A DNA stretch of 64,000 bases from NCBI GenBank assembly GCA_036346375.1, contig CM070501.1, forward strand, positions 57,143,326-57,207,325, given 5' to 3'. The position numbers and the translations under genes are program-made. The notes below the pieces were generated by a model. That model was not told the origin of the DNA. It saw nothing but the letters and a program-made list of their open reading frames with translations, and ran no database searches. This document shows, piece by piece, positions 30,921 to 43,111 of the stretch (the stretch's first letter is position 1; every line of letters starts with the position of its first letter). The stretch is from Guadua angustifolia (taxonomy: Eukaryota; Streptophyta; Magnoliopsida; Poales; Poaceae).

Positions 30921-32957
30921 TTTTTTGCTGTTCCTGCCAAAATCAAATCTTTGTGCTACTGATGAAGATAGCTTTGCGTTAAAAAAAATGTAGATGATAG
31001 CTGTTATGAGCATATCCACCAACTGAGAATGTCATGCAGTAATTTTGCTAGTTTGTCATCTGTCTGTCACACTGCGCTCGTGTGTTAGAGCATTTAGAAA
31101 AGGAAAAAAGAAAAAAAGAAATGCACCACGCATTCACGAGCATTTCCAGAAGAAATGGCTGTTTTGCTATAATGCCATGTTTAGGCATTGCCAAAATTAA
31201 ACTGTGCTCCTTTTAGAATGAGTTAAAGACTCCGGATTTGGCAAAAAAAAAAAAGATTTGTGGTGTGGGAAGATGATTTCGTTGTGGTGGTTAAAGCCAC
31301 TAACACGTCCGGAAGGCCGTCCGACCATGAAATGAACGGCTTAGATGGAGCAATCCGCGCGCTTAGGATCTAGTTTCGACTTCTGTGAAGTCCGTTGATT
31401 TCATATGATCTTGGCCATTAATTTTGTATCAAACTAGTTGCGGATGTTTTTTTTTTCTTTACAGTGAAACTCGAGAGGTTTACTCATCAATGGCGATACA
31501 ATCGCTTTAGAGGGACCCAAAAGTAAAATGAGTGGGGCTGCACAGATATTGACTTCAAGAAGGCCTCTGTTCGGGGTCCTCTAGAATACAAACAAAGTGC
31601 AGTGACCCCCAAAACACTATCTATCTAGTTGTTTTATGTTACATCAAAGTTGTGCACAAAAGAGTTTTGTGGAGGCAAGAAAAAAGCCAAATATGAAGGG
31701 GTCAAAATGGGGAGAGATTCAATCGCTTATTATTGTCTTAGCACAACAATGTCCAAGTATATAGTGAATTTCCTTTAAAAGGTGTGTAGTGAATGACACA
31801 TAACACACAAGGGTATATGGACAATTTTCACAATCTTAGGGTCCCAGGTACCCATGCTAAGGATTTCGGTCAATGAGGTTCTTTCGATGGGTCCTAAATA
31901 CACTTGTCACAACTATATTTCAGTGGGTTCATTTGAATTTTGTCCATAAATTCAAATTTCTGTCAAATTTTGTCAAAGAAAATTTTTTTTCAACCGTTTC
32001 AACCTGAAATTTCTGAAATAATTCGGTTATTTCGGTGAGTGCAGAGAAAAATTAAAAAGAAATTCGTTCCCATTAGATCCAATAGTGCATTCTGTTTTAG
32101 ATCCATCCAACAGTTGATCTAACAATGCAAAATTTACTCCAAAACATCAGATTGGAAACAAATGGCTGGGACCAAACTGTAGTATTACGGCGGCTTTACG
32201 GTTCCAAAACCAGCTTTTTGGCTTAAAAGTAACTTATAAGCAATCAGCTTTTAAGCCAAGCAAGGCTATTTGGTAACCTAGCTTTTTTTGGCTTTTGAGT
32301 TATGGCTTGCTGTTAAATTGTCTGAAATATCCTTAGTTCTAATGTCAAAGATGAGTTCTACTATGATCCAACAATTCTGAAGTTCGTCGGGGCCTCATTA
32401 GATTTGACAAACAACAATACAAATCATTCAAAATAATCTATCAAATCACAACAATAATTGGTAGACACATGAATTATCTCCCAGTCTTCCAACCAGTACA
32501 TAGATGTGACAAAAGTTCAGATATCCAATGCTTTGATTAATGGGTCAGGTAACGCATGATTCACAATCTAACTTAAAGGGTGCAAAACGAGGACATGACA
32601 CATGATCGCATGGATTTTGAACTGCCAAATGCACACAAGTTACATCATCACATAGGAAAAACCTCAAGATGAAAAGTTACAGCATGCATAGAAATAATGA
32701 TTTGTTCTTCACATACATAACAGGTGAAGAAAATGTCAAAGACTCGCCACATACAAATACAAAGAATTTGTTTAATCTGAACTCTCAAGCTCGGACTACC
32801 TTCTCTTTAGTTCATTCAGAGATATGCTTTCTGAACTATCAATATTGGAGTCTATCTTATTGTCGATACTTCATCCATTCTGCATTTCCGTTGCAAAAGA
32901 GATCATATGAAAATTCATTTCATCACCAAGCATTACTACTAGTACCAATCACATTTC
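30921..32957. other. gene-free stretch
   Basis: No coding domain recognised. AGCTTTTTGGCTTAAAAGTA and AGCTTTTAAGCCAAGCAAGG near 32210-32265 resemble terminal parts of common grass DNA transposons. TTCGGTTATTTCGG near 32025 resembles the hAT-like repeats elsewhere in the window. Confidence 0.35.
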
Positions 32958-32962
32958 CAAGA

Positions 32963-35900
32963 TGTGGCGACCCGCATAATTAACCCCTGGTAACACTGTC
33001 ACCTAGAGTTAATTATACGGATCTCAGCACAGTAACTAGCAAAACATCGGACATTCCGATGCATTATTAGTTACTACACTGTGTACAGAGTATTGCAGCA
33101 GAACAATAATTAGAGACAGACATAAATGGAAGCTTTAATTCACTCCATTAGCCACGCAGGTTATCTTCATACCTTGGCTTACATGGGTCCTAATACTGGT
33201 AGTAATAAATCTTATAACCCTTAACTCACGAAAATCTGCTCAAGACACAAACCTCCACCCTGCCTCGTAGGGTTGTCCATAGGACTCACCTTCTAAGCAA
33301 GGGGGGAGTTAAGCAAGGGTGAGTACTAGGTACTCAGCAAGCAATAATAATAATGAGTGCAATCGATGCCCTTACAGAATACCTCAATCTTCCTATCCAT
33401 TCCCTCTGCATCCATTCTCATCCCAAATTATCCCTTTTAGAGAAATAAACTTTTGTTTAAATGTTTGCAAGTTTTATATTTATAAAAGACTCTACTAATA
33501 GTGAGCATGATTTCTGTAGTCTCCAATCCAGAAGACTGGCTTGAATTCAAGATTTTACCCTGTGCAGGTTTGTGCCACTTTACCCACAATGACACCCACA
33601 AGAGATGCCCCTGAATATTTATCCTATTCCGGTATTAGTTCTCCACCTCAGACCGAGTATGGGCCTCACCCACTCTAGGTTATCCCACTGCATGCAGTTT
33701 GTACTTTGACATACTGACCAAGAAGACTCCACCCAAGCTTCAAATATACCGCCCCAAATCACATTTCTCAATCCGCACTTTGGGTCATCAAGCAATTTCA
33801 GACGATATACAACCTTACCCAATGTGGAGTAACTAATACCATCCCAGGACAACCTTTTCTGACCGATTTCACACACTGCGGTTGGCACTACTTTACAGCT
33901 CATTTCTCAATATTAGGTTGTTATTAATCTTATATGCTAACCTATTGTATAGGACCCCACCGGCAAGCCCCTTCTCATCGGCATCCTCTACCCACCCATA
34001 TTAACACACACTCACGGCTCCATTCGTTGGATGAGCCAAACTTTATACCGACATCATATTACCATCCCCTTCATTAATCCAACTCATTCTCATCAGCCCA
34101 TTTCATCAATCCATTTCCACCCCTACCAATTGTCCATCCTTACAACTCACACCCTTCCATTTATACTTTTATTCTAAAATATACATTTTAATGCAGTGAT
34201 GAAATTTAATCAGAAAGCAGTAAAACATTTACAGAAATATGATCAATAGAAATGCGCTTGCCTAGAATAGAATTTGAATGCTCGGCCTCTCTCGAAAATA
34301 GGCTCGGGTCGATTTGAGTGTTCTGTTCGGGTCCTGAAAATTATACTAAATTAATCTACGACAACTTTATTAAATATGAGTTGCAATATCCAACATTTTC
34401 AATTGATCAATTTTATCATTTAACGAAAGTGATGGTCATTTGTATATGCCATGCACTACATTACTACCTGCTGATCTTTTATGCATCTAGTGCAACCATT
34501 GATGCTATTAATAGTATGCATGCAGGTAATCTATCCATTTTCAACTTTCTTTATTTATCTCTTCTTTCCTTTTCTTCTTTTTCTTACTTCTCCTACTCTG
34601 CCATTTTTCTCTTGGTTTCATTGGCTGAAGCCATCTCTGGACTGAGCTATTGGGTTGCAGCCTCTCGATTCCTTTTCTACTGGACCAACTCCTCACCTCC
34701 TGGCTCGGCTGCTTCTTCCCTACTTCCTCTAGTCAGTGGCTACCTCCTTTTGCTGACATCTCCTACTGCTGGCTACCACTCCCTACACTCGGCTGCTCAC
34801 CTTGCCGACTTCTACTGCTACTACTCCTACTACTTCTCTTCTCCCCTGGCTCAGCTGGCCCGGATCAGCACTAGCCAAACCCTAGTTCCTCACTGAGACC
34901 AATTGATCTACTAGCTTGTCTCTAGATCTATTGCTACTCTATCAGATCTACTCAATGCATACTACATTACTCCTACTGCTATTCTACTGGCTTACTTGAG
35001 CTCTTGCTAGATGTGGCTCGGTTCTGGAATTGGGTTTGTGCTGGTGAGCTTGAGGAGCTGCGGTTGAAGTGGCTGAGAGGGCTGGCCTCCTTCTCTTCTT
35101 GGTTTCTCCTCCTCTTCTGCTTCCTGATTTGGTCCTTGCTGCCTTCTCTGGTTCAGCTATGGAAAAGTGATTGACTCTGGCTTTCGGAAGTGGTAATGGG
35201 AAGATGAGAAAGGGGCTGCACTTGCTGCTATGGCTATGTACTAGTTGCTAGCCCTGGCTAGTCCTTTGGTGCGAAAAGAAGGGAAGCTGAACCCTTGATG
35301 CTCCTGGCTGGAATGAGGAAGAGAAAATGACTGGCTGCCTCTTGGTTTTGGAAATGAGCAAGAGAATGAACTGACTGTGCTGGCTTCGGTTGGAAAAGGA
35401 GCAATGGGGGGAGATTGGCTGTGTGCTGCTGGAAATGAGGGAAAAAGGGGGATGAATCTAGTGTTGAAGCTTGCTCTCGGCTGTGCTCCTACTGAGAAAT
35501 GACAAGGGAGGAAGGCACTGGCTGCTGCTACTTGTTTCAGCCAGAGAAAATGAGGAATGGGGGATGGATCTTTGTTGCTCTGGCTGGAGATGAGAGGGGA
35601 ACCGAAGGCTTTGCTGGCTGCATGCTGTGCTCTGCTGAAAAATGAAGAAGGGAAGATGAACCTACTGCCTGGGTCCTATCTCTTTACTGTGCTCTATTTT
35701 TACCATACCACTCTTTACCATTTCACTCATTTACCATACTACCTTTTACCACTTCATCCTTTTATTACTTCACCGATTCTTGCCACCGGTATGCATGCTC
35801 TTTATATGAATGTGCACATGATGATGCAATGCTTATGCATTTGATTAATTAGTGAATGCTCATGCTTAATTATTAACTACTTTTAATATATGCTTATGCT

Positions 35901-36006
35901 TAATGATCACTTCCTAATGCATAATTAATACTTAATCCTAATGCTAATGCAATGCTTATGTCTTAATGTGCATGGATAATGGGGGTTAAGGGGGAGGGTC
36001 CTCACA
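32963..36006. mobile_element. 3.0-kb TG...CA unit, probable solo LTR
   Basis: It begins TGTGGCGACCCGCATAATTA and ends GAGGGTCCTCACA, with an exact 5-bp target duplication CAAGA at 32958-32962 and 36007-36011. TG...CA ends with a 5-bp duplication are typical of LTRs. No primer-binding site, polypurine tract or retroviral-type domains are seen inside, so a solo LTR from unequal recombination is the simplest interpretation; very long LTRs of this size are known in chromovirus-type gypsy elements. A small non-autonomous LTR element is the alternative. It interrupts one copy of a local duplication. Confidence 0.65.
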
Positions 36007-36011
36007 CAAGA

Positions 36012-36180
36012 GGGAGTAAAATTAGATCTAAACCTTAGGGTTAAAGAAACGATAGAGGAATGTACCTTGGGGTTGGAGGCGGCATCGACACCGGTTGGGA
36101 GGTGGCGGCTGGGGCCTAGGGAAGAGTGACGGAGGTGGCGTTGGGGCGATGGATAGGTCCTAAGTTTCTCAACCAATCAG
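36012..36180. repeat. direct duplication, copy 1
   Basis: GAGGGAGTAAAATTAGATCT through GTGGCGTTGGGGCGATGG matches 36845-37010 with many substitutions. Its left continuation is at 32930-32960, displaced by the LTR insertion. Confidence 0.7.
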
Positions 36181-36522
36181 ATGTTAATAAAAATCCTTCT
36201 ATTTGTTACTGATTACTAAACAAGGCTTCTAATAGAGTCAAATCACCATAACATGATTATCTTTAGAAAATCAAATCATACAATCTAGTGTATTAAACTC
36301 TGTAATAGATTTGAACATTTGTGTGCCTCATAAGTCATGCTTGCTTTAATGTTAGTTAAAAAAAATCAATGAAATGTGCATCCCACCACCATCTAACTAA
36401 TTTTTCCAGGAGAGAGTTAGCATTCCATTCCACAAGACAAAACTTTTAACCAAACATGAAGAATCTTAAATATAAAATCAAGGTCGGCTTGTATTCTTTA
36501 AGCTAAGTATGTAATCTTAGTC

Positions 36523-36632
36523 AGCTAAGAACCCCAGGAATTCGCTCAGCATGAAATTTGACCTAAGTACATACTGTTAGCTAAGAACCCCATGAATTCG
36601 TTCAACATGAAATTTAAGCTAAGTACATAAGC
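36523..36632. repeat. 56-bp tandem duplication
   Basis: AGCTAAGAACCCCAKGAATT ... CTAAGTACATA occurs twice in succession with several differences. Confidence 0.85.
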
Positions 36633-36844
36633 TTTCACATTACAACTGAATGGAAATATCTAACAACTGAACAAAAATTAATTGATGTGATTACTTGAAA
36701 CTACAACAAATCATACTTTTGAGGGCATCGTTGATACCCAAAATTTACAAAACAAGTAATATTGTCCCCATTGATAACCCAAATTTACAAATCAAGTAAT
36801 AAGTTCTGGAGAACAAGCACTACTACTAGTACCAAACACATTTC

Positions 36845-37010
36845 CATGAGGGAGAAAATCAGATTTGAACCCTAGGATTAAAGGAATGATGGAGGGAAAG
36901 TGTACCTTGGAGTTGCAGGCGGTGTTGACACTGGTTAGGAGGTGGCAGCTGGGGGAGAGCGGTGGAGGCGGCGTCGGGATTATGGTTAGGGGTGGCCACT
37001 TTGACAGATT
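36845..37010. repeat. direct duplication, copy 2 (uninterrupted)
   Basis: The intact junction ACTAGTACCAAACACATTTC followed by CATGAGGGAG shows what the target looked like before the LTR insertion in copy 1. Glu/Gly-rich frames across it are not taken as genes. Confidence 0.7.
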
Positions 37011-37611
37011 TGGGTGGCAGCCTCCGGATTTGGTCGGGTAGTGGCGCTGGTGGAGGATCTGAATGGGGGATGCCCACTCTAGCGATGGGGGAGAAGGACG
37101 ACAGTGTCGGTAGCTTGGGGGTGTGGTCAACAAAGGAACTGGTGAGGCGGACGACAGCGTTGGGTGAGGAAAGGATGGATGCGCGAGGGAGAGGAACGGC
37201 AGCGAAGGAGTTGCAGGGCGCCGGAGGCGATGGCATTTGTGGGTATTTTTTGTGAAGTTTAGTGGAAAGTACCTATTTTCATCCCAAAAAAAAGCCAAAA
37301 AAAAAAACTCTCCTCGTCTGATTTTTGACTTATAGTTATACGAGAGGATTATACTTTTTTTAAAGCCGGTAGAAAAGATCACTTGTTTGTTTGGATTTTA
37401 CCTTTTTAGCTTTTAAACTAGTGAAAAGGCTTAAACAAACATTTGATAGTTTCACGCATTGAAACTAGATTTGGTCGTTGGGCCAGACTTTTTTGAACAG
37501 TCCCATGGCACAATTGACACGGCACAGCATGGCATGGCAAGCATATGTGTGGGTCAGGATGGCATGGCACGAGAATTGGGCCGGTCAGGACTCACAGTCA
37601 GTAGGGATGGC

Positions 37612-38220
37612 AATCTTACCCCGTTACTCGTGTACCCGCGGGTAAAAACTCTAATAGAGGTGGGTATGTTCTTTTTATTACCCGGGTATGTTTATAGGGC
37701 TAAACTCTACCCGACGGTAAACGAGTATGGGTATGGGGAGCTTCACCGTGCATCTGCTCCACTCGACACGTACAGAACCTATTGATATACTGCTAGAATA
37801 GATACCCGCTAGCCCTTGATCCCCATTTTGTGGTAACTCATTTCAAGAATTGTTGAACTTGAGCATCCGTATTATTTGTCTCGTATATATTATTTTAATT
37901 CTTATTCTCATGTACATTTGAAATTTTGAATCATTGATAATCATTCTTTAATCTATAGAATATAGCTAATACCCATAACTTCATCAAAAAGATTGTATTA
38001 GTACCATAACTCATTAGCTCCTAGTGTCATTTGGTTGAAAAGATTGTTGATGGTGGTGGGTAAACCAGTATACCAGAGTATCGAATACCATGCATGAGCA
38101 GGTATGGGCGAGATTTTTCATCCGCGACCCTTTTCATGAGTATACCGTAGGGAGATTTTGGTTAGCGGGTATGGGTATGGTAGTACTACGTGCACTTCGC
38201 CAGACCCGATGCCATCCCTA
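37612..38220. mobile_element. 609-bp hAT-like element
   Basis: Left TAGGGATGGCAATCTTACCC and inverted right TAGGGATGGCATCGGGTCTG share TAGGGATGGCA. The flanks ACAGTCAG and ACGGTCGA agree at six of eight positions, a decayed 8-bp duplication. The interior is rich in ACCCGCGGGTA-like repeats. It sits in a GGCATGGCACG-rich sequence that continues on both sides, so it is nested in an older repeat. Confidence 0.65.
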
Positions 38221-39290
38221 ACGGTCGAGCACGATGGGCGGCAAGAAACAACACGCTGCATGGGCTATGCTTGGGTCGGCATAGCACAAAAGCAGCCAAA
38301 GCAGGCATGGCACGCGGCAAAGCTCCCTGCCACAACACTGCAGCATGTTGTGGCTTGTCTTGCGGTCGGCGCCGTTGCTGTCCTCGCATGCAAAGAAAAG
38401 AGAGACAACGAAAATGCCAAAGGTGGAGAATAGGGACTAGAGTATATGCTCACCAACACTGAGCATGCGCATCGAGCCGACGCTCCTCCGTGGCACTCGT
38501 TGAGCGCGCCCGCAACTTCGTGCATGATCGTCTTCTTGCTTGCTTCACGTAGCCATCGACACCAACATATCAGGCGTATGCTGATATGGAAAACATGAAT
38601 AATCTCGATGTTGGAAAGTAGTTAGTATATGTATATATATATATTGTTATTATATTTTTTTTTCAAACCAAGGAAACCCCACTTTGAAATGTAAAGTTTT
38701 TAACGAGATAGTAACTATGTATCTATACCTAATGAATAAATAAAAATCAGTTCTTTTTCCCAAATAATTATGTGTACCGGATCCTTGTCGTCGATTGATG
38801 CTCGCTCCTCATCTCTGGTGTTGTCCACAGAGACGAACTGACAGCGACGTTGTCCATAACTCCACATGTCTAATAGGATAAGGCATGGTCCAATACGGCA
38901 CGATAGTGGCAAGGGATGCCCTAGGCGCGATGCTTGGGTCTAGCTGGAAGCGAGTTGGACGTGGCACAGTGATCGTGCTGGATAGGCAAGACACACTATG
39001 GCCCGAAGCCTGTTGGACCTATGATGACAAGTCCAACCCCGCCTCTGATTGAAACACTTGGTAGCAATGACGCCATGCTAATTTTGGGAAGAAAGAAACG
39101 ATTTTTCGCATGAAAAACAGACAGATCAGATCGGTTTTATTACTGGTATTTCCGATCGGGATTATTACAGATGCATAGCACGTACACCCAGCCGCAGCAA
39201 AATAGAAATAATCTCTCCCGCAAACACCGTGCTGCCCCAATCATTACACAAGCGCTGCTCGATCTGCCTCGTGATCATGTATTACAAACC
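38221..39290. other. gene-free stretch
   Basis: The left part (to about 38400) continues the GGCATGGCACG-rich repeat. The remainder has a (TA)n tract near 38632-38644 and no recognisable gene. Confidence 0.4.
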
Positions 39291-39297
39291 ATTGGTA

Positions 39298-39861
39298 CTA
39301 CAGTGCCTGAGCAGCAGCAGCAGAGGAAGGAGAAGAGGCGGCGGCGGCGCGGTGCGGGCAGCGGTTGAACCCGTACCAGACGCTGTCGGGGAGGGGGTCG
39401 CCGTAGTAGAAGGTGGAGGGCGTGTCGGAGGTGGGCTCGTAGACCCTGACCCATTCGGGCGTCCACCCGACGCGGCCAGCGCGGCGGAGGTAGAGGTAGC
39501 AGACGCCGTAGCCGCAGGGCCCCCCGATCCGGAACGTGTCCGTGGAGCACCGCTCGAACGCAGGCGACGACGACCCGGCCAGCCCCGCCGCGTACACCTC
39601 GTTGCGATAGGCGTCCCCGAACGCGAGGCTGACCGTGTCCGACGTGCGCGGCGGGGACGAGCAGCTCGTTTTGATCCGCACCGTGTACGAGCACGTCCGC
39701 CCGCTCGCCCCGCTGCCGCCGTCTCCTTGCGCTGATGGCTCGGTGGTGGTGGTGGTGGTCTGTGCGAGATGGTGAGGGCGCGGAAGCGGCTGGAACGCGG
39801 AGACGAGGTGGAGGCAGGAGGAGACGGCGAGGGCGAGCAGGACTAGCTTCCCGCAAGCCAT
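39298..39861 (-). CDS. ATS3: ATS3-type embryo-specific protein with PLAT/LH2 domain
   Basis: Single-exon reading frame of 187 residues, intact. Residues 1-22 (MACGKLVLLALAVSSCLHLV) form a signal peptide. A Thr-rich linker follows, then the PLAT-type domain from about residue 56: CSYTVRIKTSCSSPP, DTVSLAFGDAYRNEVYAAGL, FERCSTDTFRIGGPCGYGV, CYLYLRRAGRVGWTPEWVRV and FYYGDPLPDSVWYGFNRC. Spaced cysteines and the GDxxxNEVY and F(E)RCxxDxF motifs match the ATS3/embryo-specific 3 family, small secreted proteins of uncertain biochemical role. A CATAAAG box about 80 bp upstream of the start (near 39943-39949) could serve as TATA element. The C-terminal Ala/Ser-rich tail is longer than the domain needs. 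The start is supported by the signal peptide. Confidence 0.85.
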   Translation of the reverse strand: MACGKLVLLALAVSSCLHLVSAFQPLPRPHHLAQTTTTTTEPSAQGDGGSGASGRTCSYTVRIKTSCSSPPRTSDTVSLAFGDAYRNEVYAAGLAGSSSPAFERCSTDTFRIGGPCGYGVCYLYLRRAGRVGWTPEWVRVYEPTSDTPSTFYYGDPLPDSVWYGFNRCPHRAAAASSPSSAAAAQAL

Positions 39862-40069
39862 GCCTGGATCGAGGGGGCGAGAGCGGGAGTGGACCGGAGA
39901 GATGGTGGTTGGTTACTTCAGCTCGCCGGTACACGAGGGAAGCTTTATGCTGCAAGTCTGATACTCTGATCTGATCTGTCGAGATCGAAGACTTACCGGC
40001 CGGGCTCTGGTGGTGCGTGCAGACCTGCAGTGCCGCTCCCGTTGATAGTCCTCCCACTGCCTCGAGAAG

Positions 40070-40985
40070 TTGCCATTTTGAGCATAAACATGGTTAAATT
40101 TTTAAAATTTTGATCATCGATATTTTTAAAATATTTAAATTGTCTATATTAAATTCGTACGTATAGATTTGTCTCGAAAAATACTTTCATAATATTATAA
40201 TTTTACTTGGTTTTATAAATGTGTATAATAGAAATTAGTAGTCTAAGCAATGTTTTTGAGATCATATCAAAGTCCGAAGCACTACTATCTGTGACCAGAA
40301 GATGTACTACGGTACAAGGGTGTGGTGGCCGACAGTGGGGCCCATTGGTCTCTGTCAACTCCATCATCTACCGGATGCTCAAGAGGCATACGGCTCTCCA
40401 TGATCCACGAGTATTAGGTCCATTGTCTTCATTAAACACCGTGCATCATGTGCGGCCAAGGTCTACACGAATAATAATTCCAACCCGGCCACAAGATTCT
40501 CGTGGAAGAAAAACGGTTAGAAAAAAAAAATCAAAATTTGGGGTTTACCATAATTGTACCATATGATCGGACACACAAACCCGACTAATCCATATAGTTA
40601 CACTAGGATTTCAGTTCAAATTTTCGACCCACTTACATGAATCCCCGATAAAAAACATACCTCCCAAATAAAAGATAAGTCAGGGCCATACCACTAAACC
40701 AAATGCCTTATCTGATGACACTGTTCACCTGTGCTCTATTGATGAGATAACCAAAGTGGTCCTGTTCGCCACCGAACCAAAGCTTCGGTAACGCACGTAC
40801 AATGCGCTCTACTTCATAGCCTTTCTGCTTGGGACCTCACCTCTGGGTCAAATCCTATCCTTTTCAGCTTAATTGATCCTCCGTTGATGTCTGCATCATC
40901 AACCACAACTACTGCCGGATGAATGAATGAATGAATATATACGATTGAAAGATCGATGAAAAAAGTAAAACACATGCAGATCGAA
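40070..40985. other. gene-free stretch
   Basis: AT-rich sequence at 40080-40260 resembles a grass non-autonomous transposon (ATTTTTAAAATATTTAAATT). A (GAAT)n run lies near 40918-40937. No coding domain recognised. Confidence 0.35.
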
Positions 40986-40999
40986 CCTTCCACTTTCCA

Positions 41000-41745
41000 T
41001 CAAAAAACGAAACGCCTTATATACCATCCAATGCGTCCTCCAAGAAGAAAAAAAAGTGGCAAGCAAAGGTAGCCATTCGTTTCTTCCACCTGATTGCTAG
41101 CTCAAGGAGGCGGAGAAATCTGATCCGTGTCCTGCAAAGTGAAGACAGAATGCTGTTTGGGCAACAGGACAAACTAAATGAAGCATTCCAATACTTCAAA
41201 AGGGTATTGGGTGAATACGGGGCTAGGGACAAAGCTCTCAATTGGGATTTCTTGGGTTACAATGCGATTTAACCTCGGTGATCTTCGGATCCATATCACC
41301 AAGATGAAGTGACCAAGACTATTCAAGAACTTCCGCCTCGTAAAGCATCCGGACCGGATGGATTCATTGGGCTATTCTACAAAACATGTATCCACATCAT
41401 CAAAACCGATCCGGTGGAAGCAATTAAGGACTTCCTTAATCTCCGTCATGAAAATCTTCACAAGTGAATGAAGCACACATAGTCCTCCTACCAAAACCGA
41501 GAATGCGGATAGATTGGAATGTTTCGTGCCAATCACCGATAAATAGTTTCATGAAAATAGTTACCAAAATCTCGCAAATGTGCTTGCACCAAAGCTAGAG
41601 GAATTGGTATCGGCCTCACGTAACGCTTTCATAAAGAAGAGGTGCATCCATGATAACTTCTTATATGTCCAAAGAGTAATCCGCCAATCGCACAAAGACG
41701 TAACACCGCCCTATTCATCAAGCCGATATCTCAAAGGCCTTCGCT
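41000..41745 (+). pseudogene. LINE ORF2, upstream part (before gypsy insertion)
   Basis: Read across shifts and stops: FFHLIASSRRRRNLIRVLQS, EDRMLFGQQDKLNEAFQYFK, ELPPRKASGPDGFIGLFYKT, NEAHIVLLPKP, LEELVSASRNAFIKKRCIHD and ALFIK followed by a DISKAF-like block. These are the N-terminal blocks of L1-type reverse transcriptase. The endonuclease domain is absent, so the element is 5'-truncated. The sequence breaks at the gypsy LTR and resumes at 52301 with TFDSLNWAYL, so the two parts were contiguous. Confidence 0.8.
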
Positions 41746-42815
41746 TGCCAGTATTCCACCTAACAGCCCGAGTCGACAGACCGGATTTTGTTGGAAGGAG
41801 GCGTCTTCGCGGTGGCTAAACCTAGAGGCGAAAACCCTAGGGACTCTACGCGGGGATTCCAAGGCCCATGAACTCACGGATGACACGAAGATTTTTACCT
41901 GAGTTTAGGCCCTTTGGCTCGGGTAATAGCCTTACTTCCTGCTAGATTGTTTTTTGAGAAGGTGTCAAGCTAATACAAAGCTCTTGAGTTACAAGTTCTT
42001 TCCTCTCGAATGCCCGTCCCCCCTCTTCCCATGCACCCGGGGGCCCTTATATAGGCCAGGCTAACGGGAGTAGGTAAAAGGGAGGTCATCATGCTGACCC
42101 TTACACACTTAATGCGCCTTCCTGTGCTGTCGCGTTCCTCCATCCTCATTAAATGCCCACGCGTTTTTTTGCCGTCGCCGGATGGGACACCTTTGTGACA
42201 GTAGGCGAGATGTCGAGGAATGGGCTTGTCGCAGTAAACCCTTCGCAATGGACGGGCTCGACACCGCATTGCCCCGTGGGCCGAAGCTGCACGACAGGAA
42301 GGAGCCTTCGAGGTGAAGCCACCTTTTCCACCTTTTTGTTTTGCTGGCGAAAGCGGCGTGTTCGCCTACCGCCACGTGGATGGCGCCGGGCGAAAGGCGT
42401 GCTTTCGCCACTGCCGCCGGGCGCCACGTGGTCGACGCCAGTCGGGGCGGCCGTGATCGCCGCCGGTTGCTAAGCCGCCCGCGTGGGCGGCGCCGCCAAG
42501 AGCGTGTGTCGCCCGCCGCCGCCGGGCGCCACGTGGATCGACGCCAAGCCGGGCCGTGATCGCCGCCGCCCGTTGCCGCCAGCGAAGCTGGCGCCGGGCG
42601 AAAGGCGCGTCTTCGCCGCCGCTCGCCGGGCGCCACGGCCGACGCCGCTTCGGCGTGGCCGGATCGCCGCCGGTTGCCTGCCGCCACGTAGGCGGACGCC
42701 GCGAAGCGGGCGTATTCGCCACCCCGCCGCCGGGCGCCACGTGGACTAAGTATGTTGACCGCTTGGTTGACCGCGAAAGTCGCGGCGGAGGGTACCCAAG
42801 CAGAATACGCCGACA
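41746..42815 (-). repeat. 3' LTR of gypsy element (element orientation)
   Basis: Matches 51224-52300 throughout. Carries TTATATA at 42047-42053 (TATATAA on the element strand). It is GC-rich between about 42330 and 42745 because of internal repeats. Differences from the other LTR are dominated by small indels in G/C runs. Confidence 0.85.
42330..42745. repeat. GC-rich internal repeats of the LTR with CACGTGG boxes
   Basis: Units of about 100 bp repeat around GCCGGGCGCCACGTGG, GACGCCAG and GTGATCGCCGCCGG. CACGTGG cores occur near 42374, 42427, 42530 and 42737. The long Arg/Pro-rich frames on both strands are products of this periodicity. The equivalent array in the other LTR is at about 51830-52230. 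Confidence 0.75.
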
Positions 42816-43001
42816 AGAGTCCCTGCCCATACGAACACACGCCAAAGCCTCTTTCGAACCTTCATTAAATCTTGAGTGCGTTCTGGGTGGAGCCACCACT
42901 ATGAGGATACGACCGCCTGCGGTTCCCTCCAGATTCTGCGGATTTTCTCGGGACCCGAGGCGACGACGATCTTGTCCTTCGCAACCGCTCTGCAGGGCGC
43001 A

Positions 43002-43007
43002 TATATA
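43002..43007 (+). promoter_or_regulatory. TATA box of the antisense ORF
   Basis: GCATATATAGTCC sits about 105 bp before the first ATG at 43112 and about 155 bp before the ATG at 43159, on the strand opposite to gag-pol. Its spacing and context are those of a plant core promoter. Confidence 0.5.
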
Positions 43008-43111
43008 GTCCGTTCCTCAGATTAGGTGGTTTCGCCTTCTTCTTCCTTGCGCATTCCAACCTTTACCTACTTCAACTCTTTGCTCGAAAAGCCTTCGCCT
43101 TCTTGGCCTCC

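Noticed and set aside
34318..34896. 192-codon plus-strand open frame
   Set aside because: Low-complexity Ser/Leu/Tyr-rich translation of CT-rich LTR sequence with no domain; it lies inside the probable solo LTR.
39275..40057. 260-codon minus-strand frame overlapping the ATS3 gene
   Set aside because: Arg/His/Pro-rich shadow of the GC-rich ATS3 exon in another frame; the ATS3 frame has the signal peptide and domain.
42109..42840. 243-codon minus-strand frame rich in Arg and Ala
   Set aside because: Produced by GC-rich tandem modules of the gypsy LTR; equivalent frames appear in several phases and on both strands.
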